Shown here one piece after another: positions 57,185 to 64,000 of a DNA stretch of 64,000 nt (positions are counted from its first letter, which is position 1; each line of letters opens with the position of its first letter). The notes under the pieces are model-generated. The model worked only from the letters and a program-made list of their open reading frames with translations. It was not told where the DNA came from and searched no databases. The translations under genes were made by a program, and so were the position numbers. Source of the stretch: a bacterium (GTDB lineage Bacteria > Vulcanimicrobiota > Xenobia > Xenobiales > JADMJV01); NCBI GenBank assembly GCA_018266105.1, contig JAFEBA010000057.1:39350-103349 (forward strand), in the 5' to 3' direction.

Positions 57185-58323
57185 CCCTGCTGTCGGAGCA
57201 GGGCCAGTTCAATCTGGGCCAACCCGTCTTTGCCCTGTTTGCGATACAGTCGGGCCAGAAGGTGACGCATCTTCTGGCTGATCACCAGATCTTCGGCCTG
57301 CCGTAAGGCGCGCCGGAGCATCTGGGTTGCCTGGCGAGGTTGCTCGAGTCGCTCCAGGGCGACCGCGGCCGCATAGTGCAGGCGGTAATCTTCCTGAATG
57401 CGCAGACCTTGCTGAGCGAATTGCAAGGCTTGGGCTGGCTGATGAAGGTGAGTGCTGAGCAGCTCGGAAGCCAGACCGGATAGGTAGGCCTGACCCTGTG
57501 GCGGTACCTCGGGCATCAGACGCTGCCAGGTGGCCAGTGCTTCTTCATAGCGGCACAGATGGTGCTGGCAGGTGCCGCGAAGATACTCGGCATTCGGGCT
57601 GCGGTCGTGCTGGAGGCAATTCAGGCCGGCTTCAAACTGGCGCCAGCGGATGTGCTGAGCGGCCTGGTCGAGCGAGTTGGCCTGATAACCTTGCTGCCAG
57701 TCCTGGGTCCAGCAGGCGGCCAGGCTTCGATGGTGGGTCGGAGTATAGCCACCGAGCACGGAGTAGGCCACGGTCGTGCAAAGACTCTCGGGCAAAGGCC
57801 CCGGCGGTTGACGCCAGACCTGGCCGCGAGCATCCAGGTAGTAATCCAGGTCGATGTCCAAAAGCACGGCCTGGTCGGGGAAGGGCAGCGCCTCCGCGGT
57901 GCCGAGCTGGAAGGGAATTCCCAGCAGCGTCCCTTGCAGATAGCCGCCGGCGTCATGAAGGCCGTCCGACTCCTGCAGAGTTAAATCCAGCCAGCCGTTG
58001 AGGTGAGCGCGTCCCCAAGAGAGCAGTGCGCCCTGAGGTAGGTCTGGCGGGATCACCCAGGTCAGGCGACCAACCATTCCGTGCTGAATGGCGGCGTAGA
58101 GATAGTTTCCGCAGTTCAGACCGCCCCAGGGCACATAGGCATTGCCGCTCAACTCGGCCGTCCACACCCTGCAGTCCCTTAATCGGTCCAGAGTCTGAGC
58201 ATCCAGCCCATCCCGGCCAATGTCCAGATGGGCGTCTACATGCCAGCACCACTGGCCGCGGAAACCCGCCTGCTTCCAGGCAAAGTAGGCCTGGCTATGA
58301 TCCTCCATGAGGATGGGATTCAT
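57151..58323 (-). CDS. UPF0489-domain protein with TPR repeats
   Basis: The N-terminal 230 residues match the UPF0489 group: WHVDAHLDIGRD with HVDAH, and AVLLDIDLDYYLDARG, the metal-ligand pattern of the arginase/deacetylase-like fold. The C-terminal 160 residues are TPR-like (ALATWQRLMPE, GLASELLSTHLHQPAQALQF). The function is unknown. The start is ATG at 58323, overlapping the upstream GNAT stop (ATGA); another ATG at 58308 also fits. It forms an operon with the GNAT gene. Confidence 0.72.
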   Translation of the reverse strand: MNPILMEDHSQAYFAWKQAGFRGQWCWHVDAHLDIGRDGLDAQTLDRLRDCRVWTAELSGNAYVPWGGLNCGNYLYAAIQHGMVGRLTWVIPPDLPQGALLSWGRAHLNGWLDLTLQESDGLHDAGGYLQGTLLGIPFQLGTAEALPFPDQAVLLDIDLDYYLDARGQVWRQPPGPLPESLCTTVAYSVLGGYTPTHHRSLAACWTQDWQQGYQANSLDQAAQHIRWRQFEAGLNCLQHDRSPNAEYLRGTCQHHLCRYEEALATWQRLMPEVPPQGQAYLSGLASELLSTHLHQPAQALQFAQQGLRIQEDYRLHYAAAVALERLEQPRQATQMLRRALRQAEDLVISQKMRHLLARLYRKQGKDGLAQIELALLRQQGYSSGAGSSVR

Positions 58324-58913
58324 GGGGAACGGCGGCGGGCGCGCTTTTCCTGACGAGCCTTCAGCTGCTCCTGGATCTGGTCATGGGCTTGTTGAGTCTG
58401 TTTGCATCGGTCGAGAATTTCCTGACCGCGCGCGGTGCAGGCGCGCACGACTCGATAGGATTCAAGCTCGAAGCGGTTGCGCAGAGCGGCCTGCCAGCGT
58501 GGATTGCCGGCTGCCACCTCGCCACCCATAAAGTCGATCCCCAGGGAGGCGGTGAGTTCAGTGGCGTGGTCAAAGAGAGCATGGCCAACGCCGCGCCCCC
58601 AGTAGTCGGGCAGGGCGCCGATGTCTTCCACAAAGGTCTGGCGGCGGCCCAGGTCGTCCATTCCATAGAGATTGAGCAGCAAGTAGCCGATTGGTTTGTC
58701 CAGCTCTCGGTCACGGGCCAGCAAAAAACGATATTTCCCCTGGCGCACCCACATGCGCAAAGAAGGAAACTCTTTGCGTATAAATTGGGCGCGTTCTTCA
58801 GAGGTGCTGCGCAGAGCGCTGAACGTAAAAATCGACGCCGAGGTCGCAAGCTCGAGAATAAAATCCCAGTCTTGCTCCGCGGCGTCGACGATTTCGTACC
58901 AGGGTTCAGCCAA
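58320..58913 (-). CDS. GNAT-family N-acetyltransferase
   Basis: The 197-residue protein has the GNAT core: KYRFLLARDRELDKPIGYLLL (strand 4 region) and the acetyl-CoA loop in ALPDYWGRGVGHALFDHA (x-x-x-G-R-G-V-G). The C-terminal part is helical and basic (EQLKARQEKRARRRSP). The substrate is unknown. The start appears to be TTG at 58913. It is coupled to the UPF0489-TPR gene through ATGA. Confidence 0.85.
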   Translation of the reverse strand: MAEPWYEIVDAAEQDWDFILELATSASIFTFSALRSTSEERAQFIRKEFPSLRMWVRQGKYRFLLARDRELDKPIGYLLLNLYGMDDLGRRQTFVEDIGALPDYWGRGVGHALFDHATELTASLGIDFMGGEVAAGNPRWQAALRNRFELESYRVVRACTARGQEILDRCKQTQQAHDQIQEQLKARQEKRARRRSP

Positions 58914-58915
58914 AA

Positions 58916-59431
58916 CTATACGTTGAGACTGATTCCCAGTGAGAGTTGCAGGTTGCTGCCACCGAAGGGCAGGCCGCCAGCGAAGGGGGAGCCGAAGGGC
59001 AGTCCACCGCCAAAGCCCGAGTTGAAGCCCAGGCCGTTGTTGCAGCTAAAGCCGCTGTTGAAGCCACCGAAGCCGCTGTTGAAGCCTCCAAACGGGGGTT
59101 GGAAGAGGTTGTTGAAGCCGCCACCCAGGCTGTTGTTGCCCGCGAAGGCGAAGCTGCCTCCCGGTCCGGCACCGGCCATGGCGAAGCTGCTGATGGGCCC
59201 CCCGCCAAACTGGTTCCCGTAGGGCTGGCCCATGAAAGAGTTGCAGCAGCCGTTGATGGCGTTGGCACCCAGGTTCATATTCATGGCGCAGGCCTGATTC
59301 GGGAAGGGGTTCTGTTGGATCTGCTGGTGTTCGCAGTGATGCATACGCGGGGCGCGGGGGCCGCCGCCGAAAAGTCCGCCCAGGGCCTGGGCTCCACCTA
59401 ATACTGCACCGATCAAAGTCTTGGTCCCCAA
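58916..59431 (-). CDS. Gly/Phe/Asn-rich low-complexity protein
   Basis: The 171-residue protein starts with a Gly/Ala hydrophobic region (LIGAVLGGAQALGGLFGGG), then a His/Cys patch (MHHCEHQQ), and ends in a long tract dominated by Phe-Gly and Asn-Gly steps (FGGFNSGFGGFNSGF, GLPFGSPFAGGLPFGG). Composition resembles FG-repeat or adhesive proteins that self-associate. The only upstream start in frame is TTG at 59431; an ATG at residue 30 would give a shorter form. No export signal is clear. No family recognised. Confidence 0.5.
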   Translation of the reverse strand: MGTKTLIGAVLGGAQALGGLFGGGPRAPRMHHCEHQQIQQNPFPNQACAMNMNLGANAINGCCNSFMGQPYGNQFGGGPISSFAMAGAGPGGSFAFAGNNSLGGGFNNLFQPPFGGFNSGFGGFNSGFSCNNGLGFNSGFGGGLPFGSPFAGGLPFGGSNLQLSLGISLNV

Positions 59432-59488
59432 TCTACAATGTTATCAAGATTGTCCCACACGTACCGGGTGGTGTCTAGCCCCAGAAAA

Positions 59489-60238
59489 TTAGGGAAAGTA
59501 TAAGGTATAGTTTTGATTGTCCTGCCACTGAATGGTGTCGAGCTCCTCATCCAGTTCGCCGTAGAGTTGCAAAATTTTCTGTCCAGGCGGACTCAGTCGA
59601 TGCACCCACTGCTCTGGCTGGCTCAGGTCAAATTGCCTGACCAGGCCCCGTCGGTCACTGACCATGCTGGCCTGGCTCTGAGCTCCCGCCGGTAAGTTCA
59701 AAGAAGATTTAGGATACAGATAGACCTTGGATTCACTCAGCTTGTTTTGGGTGAAGGTAAAAGAAACCAGTCCTTCCTCGCGGTGCTCATTCAGGTCGTA
59801 GCCCGCCAGCAGATGGGCGAGTGAGGCCGGAAGCTGCCGCACGGGCTGGACGCGGAAGTAGACCTTGAACTGCTCCTCCAGAATGTCCCAACCCAGGCCG
59901 TAGAACTTGCTCTGGCAGGCTTGCAGAAAATAGTCGTCCAGCACCACTGCTCGCTCGCTGAGCACTGGCAAGGCCGCCTGCAGGGCCTCGGCTGGATGCA
60001 GCACCGAGCCATAGGCCAGTCGCGAAGAATTGACCCGTTCACCCTCCACCCGATGGCTGTAGCTGTAGTAGCTAAAGTGCTCGTAGCCGGCTTCGGATAC
60101 CTCTTGGAAGTCCTGAGCCAGAGCAAAGCAGACTTCCAGGTAGGCCTTTTCGGCCTCGCTCAGATGTCGGCGAAAGCGAAAAAACTTGCGGCAATGCCAC
60201 TGAAAGAGGGACCGATGATAGTTGAGCAGTTGCGACAT
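59489..60238 (-). CDS. Hypothetical protein
   Basis: From the ATG at 60238 the protein is 249 residues. It has an aromatic-rich helical start (MSQLLNYHRSLFQWHCRKFF), then a beta-rich region (YEHFSYYSYSHRVEGERV, FKVYFRVQP) and a hydrophobic tail (NQNYTLYFP). No signal peptide or transmembrane segment. The open frame continues upstream to 61090, but that extension is antisense to the muramidase gene and reads as low-complexity shadow. No family recognised. Divergent from the gene at 60335. Confidence 0.5.
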   Translation of the reverse strand: MSQLLNYHRSLFQWHCRKFFRFRRHLSEAEKAYLEVCFALAQDFQEVSEAGYEHFSYYSYSHRVEGERVNSSRLAYGSVLHPAEALQAALPVLSERAVVLDDYFLQACQSKFYGLGWDILEEQFKVYFRVQPVRQLPASLAHLLAGYDLNEHREEGLVSFTFTQNKLSESKVYLYPKSSLNLPAGAQSQASMVSDRRGLVRQFDLSQPEQWVHRLSPPGQKILQLYGELDEELDTIQWQDNQNYTLYFP

Positions 60239-60334
60239 CGCTGGCCCGAGATTCGCATCCGTTCCGTCCCGTCCTTCGCCCCAGCCGAGGACTGGAAACG
60301 GTAAAAGGCCTGGCGATGGTGAATTGAAGGGGCC

Positions 60335-62722
60335 ATGAAGAGATTGCTGCTGCTGGTGTTGATGAGCTTCCCGGGATGGGCACAGGGCCTGCCCCAGGCG
60401 TCTCCGGAAAGCCTGGGGATGGATGGTAAAGCTTTGCAGCGCATCGATTCCCTGGTCGAGGATGCGCTCGCCGCCCACCAGACTCCGGGAGCGGTGGTTT
60501 TGGTCGGTCGTCGGGGACGTCTGGTTTATCGCCGGGCCTTTGGAATGCGCAGCCTGGAACCGCGCGAGCCGATGACGGTGGATACCGTCTTTGACCTGGC
60601 CAGTTTGACCAAGCCTGTGGCCACGGCCGGCAGCATCATGATTTTGGTGGAGCAAGGGCGGGTTCGGCTCAACGACCCGCTCTCGGTGTATTTCCCCGAA
60701 CTCAAAGATCCCCCGGCGCGTGCCGTCACGGTGCAGCAGTTGCTCACACACCTTTCGGGTTATGCCGCCGGTCTGGACCGAAGCCAGGACTGGAAGGGGC
60801 GGGAGGGCGCGCTGCAGCAGTTGCTGGTCGAACCCCTCAAATATCCGGCCGGGAGCCACTTCGAGTATTCGGATATCAACTACATCGCTCTCGGGCTGCT
60901 GGTGGAAAGGGTTTCTGGCCAGTCGCTGGCGGATTTTGCTCGCCTGCATCTGTTCGCCCCTCTGAAGATGCAGCGCACCGGATTCGTGGCCTCGCCTCCC
61001 ACAGCTCCTACTCAGCGGCGGGGAGGTCAGATTTTGCGCGGGAGCGTTCACGACCACGTGGCCGCCAGGATGGGCGGAATCGCAGGCCACGCCGGACTTT
61101 TCGCGCCTGCCGACGACCTGGCTCGATTCTGTCAGATGCTGCTCAATGGTGGTCAGTTAGAGGGTCGACGGGTGCTCAGTCGGGCAGCTCTGGCCCGGAT
61201 GTTGCGTCCAGTAGTGGTTTCGGAAACGGGCCAGACGCGCTGTCTGGGCCTGGACATGGATACCAGCTATTCTTCCAACCGTGGCGAGCTGTTTGCCCGA
61301 GGTTCCTTCGGCCACACCGGGTTTACCGGCACTTCCATCTGGATCGACCCCCCCAGTCAGGTCTTCGTCGTGATTCTGACCAACCGCGTTCATCCCGATG
61401 GTCAGGGCGACGTGGTGGCCCTGCGTTCTCGCATCGCCACTGTGGTGGCCGCCTCCCTGACCGATCCGGAGGTGGTGGAAGCCTGGCGTCGGGGCGAGAC
61501 TCGCTATGCCGCTCAGGTGGCGGTCGGCTGTCTGGCCTGGAAGTCGGCTCATCCACTTCCGCAGGCCACGCCCGTGGCCAGTTATCGGACTTTGAATGGG
61601 GTGGATATTTTGGAAGAGTCCGGCTTTCGCGAACTGGCCGGCATGCGGCTCGGGTTGGTAACCAATCAAACCGGCCGGGACCGCAAAGGACGCCTGACCG
61701 TCGATCTTTTGCACCAGGCTCCGGGAGTGCACTTGACGCGCATCTTCTCGCCCGAACACGGCTTGCGTGGCGAGCTGGACGAGAGCGTGGCCGACAGCCT
61801 GGACGCCACCACGGGACTGCCGGTGGTGAGCCTGTATGGTGAACGCAAACGCCCTCGTCTCGAGGACCTGGCCGGGCTGGACGCGCTGGTCTTTGATATT
61901 CAGGACGCGGGCGCCCGGTTTTACACGTTTTCGGCCACTCTTCGCTACGTGCTGGAGGCAGCCGCCCGGGCTGGTTTGCCTGTCTTTGTGTTGGACCGCC
62001 CTAATCCCATCGGTGGGGTTGAGATTGAAGGTCCCATCGCCGACGCCGTTTTTGCCGATGACGAGAAGTCATCCTTTACCTGTCCCCATACCTTGCCGGT
62101 GCGTCACGGGATGACCTTGGCCGAGCTAGCCCGGATGTACAACGACGAGCGTAGAATCGGAGCCGACCTGCGGGTGGTGAAGCTGGATCCCTGGCAGCGC
62201 TCCATGATGTTTGATCAGGTTCAGCAAAACTGGGTTAATCCCAGTCCGAACCTGCGCAACTTGCAGGCGACCTTGCTCTACCCTGGCGTGTGCCTGTTGG
62301 AGGCCTGCGAGATCTCGGTGGGGCGGGGAACCGACCGTCCCTTCGAGCAGATTGGCGCTCCCTGGCTGAACGCACCCGCGCTGGCGGCCTTGCTGAACGC
62401 CAGAGACGTTCCTGGTGTCCGCTTTGTGAGCACGCATTTTCAGCCAAACAGCTCCAAATTTAAGGGCCAAGTTTGCGCCGGTCTGCAAATCCTGGTGGTG
62501 GACCGCTCACAGGTGCGCAGCCTGCGGCTGGGCCTGGAGCTGATCAGCGCACTGCGCCGGGTGCATCCCGAGTTTGATCTGAATCCGGTCGGTCGCCTGG
62601 TCCATCATGCCGACACCATGCGTCGCCTGCTGGCGGGCGAGAGCCCCGAGCAGATCGAAGCTTCATGGCACGACGGGATTGAGGAGTTTCGTCGCCGGCG
62701 CAAGCCTTACTTGCTCTACTGA
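60335..62722 (+). CDS. Serine hydrolase-NamZ (DUF1343/GH171) fusion, secreted
   Basis: The 795-residue protein has a Sec signal (MKRLLLLVLMSFPGWAQ) and then a class-C-beta-lactamase-type domain with Ser90-x-x-Lys93 (SLTK) and a likely YSDIN second motif. From about residue 425 the DUF1343/NamZ domain follows: RLGLVTNQTGRDRKG, RIFSPEHGLRGELDES, ALVFDIQDAGARFYT, FVLDRPNPIGG, and LLEACEISVGRGTDRPFE. NamZ is an exo-beta-N-acetylmuramidase (GH171). One polypeptide thus joins a putative esterase/amidase with an exo-muramidase, suggesting wall turnover or scavenging of muropeptides. GAAGGGG upstream of the ATG supports the start. Confidence 0.92.
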   Translation: MKRLLLLVLMSFPGWAQGLPQASPESLGMDGKALQRIDSLVEDALAAHQTPGAVVLVGRRGRLVYRRAFGMRSLEPREPMTVDTVFDLASLTKPVATAGSIMILVEQGRVRLNDPLSVYFPELKDPPARAVTVQQLLTHLSGYAAGLDRSQDWKGREGALQQLLVEPLKYPAGSHFEYSDINYIALGLLVERVSGQSLADFARLHLFAPLKMQRTGFVASPPTAPTQRRGGQILRGSVHDHVAARMGGIAGHAGLFAPADDLARFCQMLLNGGQLEGRRVLSRAALARMLRPVVVSETGQTRCLGLDMDTSYSSNRGELFARGSFGHTGFTGTSIWIDPPSQVFVVILTNRVHPDGQGDVVALRSRIATVVAASLTDPEVVEAWRRGETRYAAQVAVGCLAWKSAHPLPQATPVASYRTLNGVDILEESGFRELAGMRLGLVTNQTGRDRKGRLTVDLLHQAPGVHLTRIFSPEHGLRGELDESVADSLDATTGLPVVSLYGERKRPRLEDLAGLDALVFDIQDAGARFYTFSATLRYVLEAAARAGLPVFVLDRPNPIGGVEIEGPIADAVFADDEKSSFTCPHTLPVRHGMTLAELARMYNDERRIGADLRVVKLDPWQRSMMFDQVQQNWVNPSPNLRNLQATLLYPGVCLLEACEISVGRGTDRPFEQIGAPWLNAPALAALLNARDVPGVRFVSTHFQPNSSKFKGQVCAGLQILVVDRSQVRSLRLGLELISALRRVHPEFDLNPVGRLVHHADTMRRLLAGESPEQIEASWHDGIEEFRRRRKPYLLY

Positions 62723-62819
62723 CGCTTTCGCGAGAGGCTGGAGGCCAGCAGGATATGTGGAGGTGCAGCCGGTTCGGCCGGAAAACCCGGCCGGTTACCT
62801 GGTTGCCGGGTTGGGGAGT

Positions 62820-63160
62820 GGAGCACCCCGCGTATCGGGCTTGTTCTGGTCGGGCTGGATGCCATTTTGATCACCCACGCCCACCACATCGGGGCGCTGC
62901 CCTTGATTCACCTGGCTTTTCCGCAGGTCCCTTTGTATACCACAGAGGCCACGCTGGCTTTGATGCGAGTGATGCTGGCGGATTCGCTCAAGATTGTGCA
63001 GATGCGCTGGCTGCGGTGACGTCCATGTTGGCTCGAGTCCAGGTGGTGCAGCCGGTGGATACATTTGAGGTGTGCAGTTCGATCCCGGCCACCTTTTTGC
63101 TGTATGGCCATGTTTTGGGTGCTTTGCACGGTCACGCTGGAACCTTGGAGGAGGTGAGAT
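62820..63160 (+). pseudogene. Remnant of a metallo-beta-lactamase-fold (RNA-processing type) gene
   Basis: In one frame from about 62820 the sequence reads LDAILITHAHHIGALPLIHL, where intact family members have T-H-A-H-x-D-H-x-G: two residues (x-D) are missing. The frame then runs through YTTEATLALMRVMLADSLKI to a TGA at 63019. Further on (about 63085-63130) another frame carries GHVLGALHGH, like the family's G-H-x-L-G-A motif. No single frame joins these pieces and no start is intact. I read it as a decayed beta-CASP/CPSF-type gene. The 62723-62819 stretch shows nothing else. Confidence 0.5.
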
Positions 63161-63161
63161 T

Positions 63162-63308
63162 TTGCCACCGGCCTGGCAAGTGCTCAAGCCGTTTCAGTGG
63201 TTCGGACGGCAGGTGCGGCTGTTGTTGGCGCGGCGCCCGAGCGAGGCCGAGCTGGAAAGGGTCTGCTCGCGCCTTCGGGCTGAACTGGGTTTATATCTGG
63301 TGATTTAG
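63162..63308 (+). CDS. Candidate small protein with strong ribosome site
   Basis: GGAGGAGGTGAG immediately upstream precedes a TTG at 63162 with about seven bases of spacing. The frame gives 48 residues: PPAWQVLKPFQWFGRQVRL, then a charged helix (RPSEAELERVCSRLRAELG) and the stop. It might also be the surviving tail of the decayed gene before it. No similar protein comes to mind, and TTG lowers confidence. Confidence 0.35.
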   Translation: MPPAWQVLKPFQWFGRQVRLLLARRPSEAELERVCSRLRAELGLYLVI

Positions 63309-63545
63309 TTTCGAGACCGTTCGTTGTTTGAGGATCGAAATTGAGCCAAACCTCCGTTTTTTGAACACCAAAAAAATTATCCATGATCGGATCTCGATCT
63401 GTATCGTAGGATTTAATGCGACAAAATCTGTCGCGCACAACAGTATCCTATGATAAACAAAGGCTCGGAGGGGAGAATCCTGTTCAATTTCAATGGTCGC
63501 GGGAACCTCTGTTCAGGTGGTTGCCCGTCTGCTAGAATGCCTTCT
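63309..63545. other. AT-richer intergenic region
   Basis: About 237 bp without a gene, visibly richer in A and T than its surroundings. It contains short A/T runs (for example near 63350-63380), and ends with the TAGAAT box of the ImmA/IrrE gene. No terminator or repeat is clear. Confidence 0.5.
63533..63538 (+). promoter_or_regulatory. Candidate -10 box, leaderless promoter
   Basis: TAGAAT, five of six matches to TATAAT, lies seven bases before the ATG at 63546. No Shine-Dalgarno is present, so transcription probably begins at or next to the start codon. Confidence 0.45.
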
Positions 63546-64000
63546 ATGAGAGACGACCTGGAAACGTATGCGGAGGATCGTGAGCGGTTGCTGTTGGAGT
63601 TGCGGCGTCAGGGCTGGCGTGCCTGGGTTCCGGCCCGGCTGGTTCGCCGGGCGATTTTGCTCTGCGGCTGGCGCATCGAGAGATGCCACGGGATGGCCTC
63701 CAGCTTGCTGGGGCTATGCTGCCCGGAGTCGCAGGTCATTCAGGTGCCGACCGATTTTCGCCAGCGCTTGCGCGTTCCGCAGACCGCCCGGGCGGTGATG
63801 AACGAGACGCTGGCTCACGAGTTGGGGCACTTGCGTCTGCACGCGCCCGCCATGCTCAAGCACCAGACCAAGCAGCGAGGCTGGGAGAAAGAAGCCAACG
63901 ACTATGCTCGGGTATTTCTGGTGCCACTCTTGAGTTTGCTCAATCGTTTGCCCATGGAGCTTCTGCTCAAGGCCGAAGACGACGTCCAGCGCTGGCGCCT
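63546..64000 (+). CDS. ImmA/IrrE-family metallo-endopeptidase, partial
   Basis: The open frame runs off the right edge. It contains the zinc motif LAHELGHLRLH (H-E-x-x-H) followed by EKEANDYARVFLVP, which supplies the third acidic ligand and matches ImmA/IrrE peptidases. These cut repressors, for example in response to DNA damage or stress. About 80 residues precede the motif, with a Cys-rich region (LLCGWRIERCHG, GLCCPES) unusual for the family. No XRE repressor gene is seen in the window; one may follow. The C-terminus is not visible. Confidence 0.82.
   Translation, partial: MRDDLETYAEDRERLLLELRRQGWRAWVPARLVRRAILLCGWRIERCHGMASSLLGLCCPESQVIQVPTDFRQRLRVPQTARAVMNETLAHELGHLRLHAPAMLKHQTKQRGWEKEANDYARVFLVPLLSLLNRLPMELLLKAEDDVQRWR

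Noticed and set aside
60239..61090. Upstream extension of the hypothetical gene at 59489
   Set aside because: The extension runs antisense to the muramidase gene and is His/Arg/Pro-rich shadow sequence. The ATG at 60238 gives a cleaner protein.

Overview
This window comes from a moderately GC-rich bacterial chromosome. Its genes are tightly packed, many start with GTG or TTG, and convergent stop codons often overlap by 4 bp. I cannot name the organism. The mix (a giant Ser/Thr kinase, peptidoglycan hydrolases without signal peptides, a sphingolipid-type cluster, many orphan exported proteins, several genes that look leaderless) suggests a poorly cultured, environmental, deep-branching bacterium rather than a model phylum. 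That is an inference. There is no rRNA, tRNA, CRISPR array, insertion sequence or recognisable prophage.

Layout. 1-7.1 kb: an edge-truncated MEMO1-like AmmeMemoRadiSam protein B with a PqqD-like N-terminus, a small secreted protein with an intrinsic terminator, a response regulator, an RtcB-family RNA ligase, proline biosynthesis (proB-proA, coupled), a methyltransferase and a degenerate GGDEF protein. 7.1-15.8 kb: M14 and S8 peptidases, a lipoprotein lipase with a likely ATT start, a structured leader RNA plus terminator before an aldose-1-epimerase, and several orphans. 15.8-23.3 kb: dnaE, a GH19-type lysozyme, and Cys-rich secreted or membrane proteins. 23.3-25.5 kb: a DUF4173-like membrane protein behind a duplicated palindromic operator, and a FecR-like exported protein.

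25.5-34.8 kb is the most interesting part. A chain of coupled lipid genes (glycosyltransferase, CDP-alcohol phosphatidyltransferase, AUR1-like PAP2 enzyme, LPG-synthase-type flippase) converges on an operon of an SDR (3-ketosphinganine-reductase-like) and a GNAT protein (bacterial-ceramide-synthase-like). That operon diverges from an acyl carrier protein and a 1291-residue fusion read as KS-ACP-DH-alpha-oxoamine synthase. Together they look like a self-contained pathway for a polyketide-extended sphingoid lipid with a phospho-headgroup.

34.9-43.8 kb: a candidate Cys/His enzyme, an MFS exporter, a phosphorylase-like/radical SAM pair, a nucleotidyltransferase, and a TetR regulator with its operator and an alpha/beta hydrolase. 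43.8-55.4 kb (minus strand): a SNF2 helicase, a soluble FtsH-like AAA-metalloprotease, a 1621-residue kinase-ATPase-TPR-GAF-GGDEF protein, a small orphan, and a BpsA-like branched-polyamine synthase. 55.5-64 kb: a zinc-ribbon protein, UPF0489-TPR, GNAT, an FG-rich protein, an exo-N-acetylmuramidase fused to a serine hydrolase, a decayed metallo-beta-lactamase gene, and an edge-truncated ImmA/IrrE peptidase.

Several genes without a Shine-Dalgarno carry a TANNNT-like hexamer 6-7 nt before the start codon, which suggests leaderless transcription.
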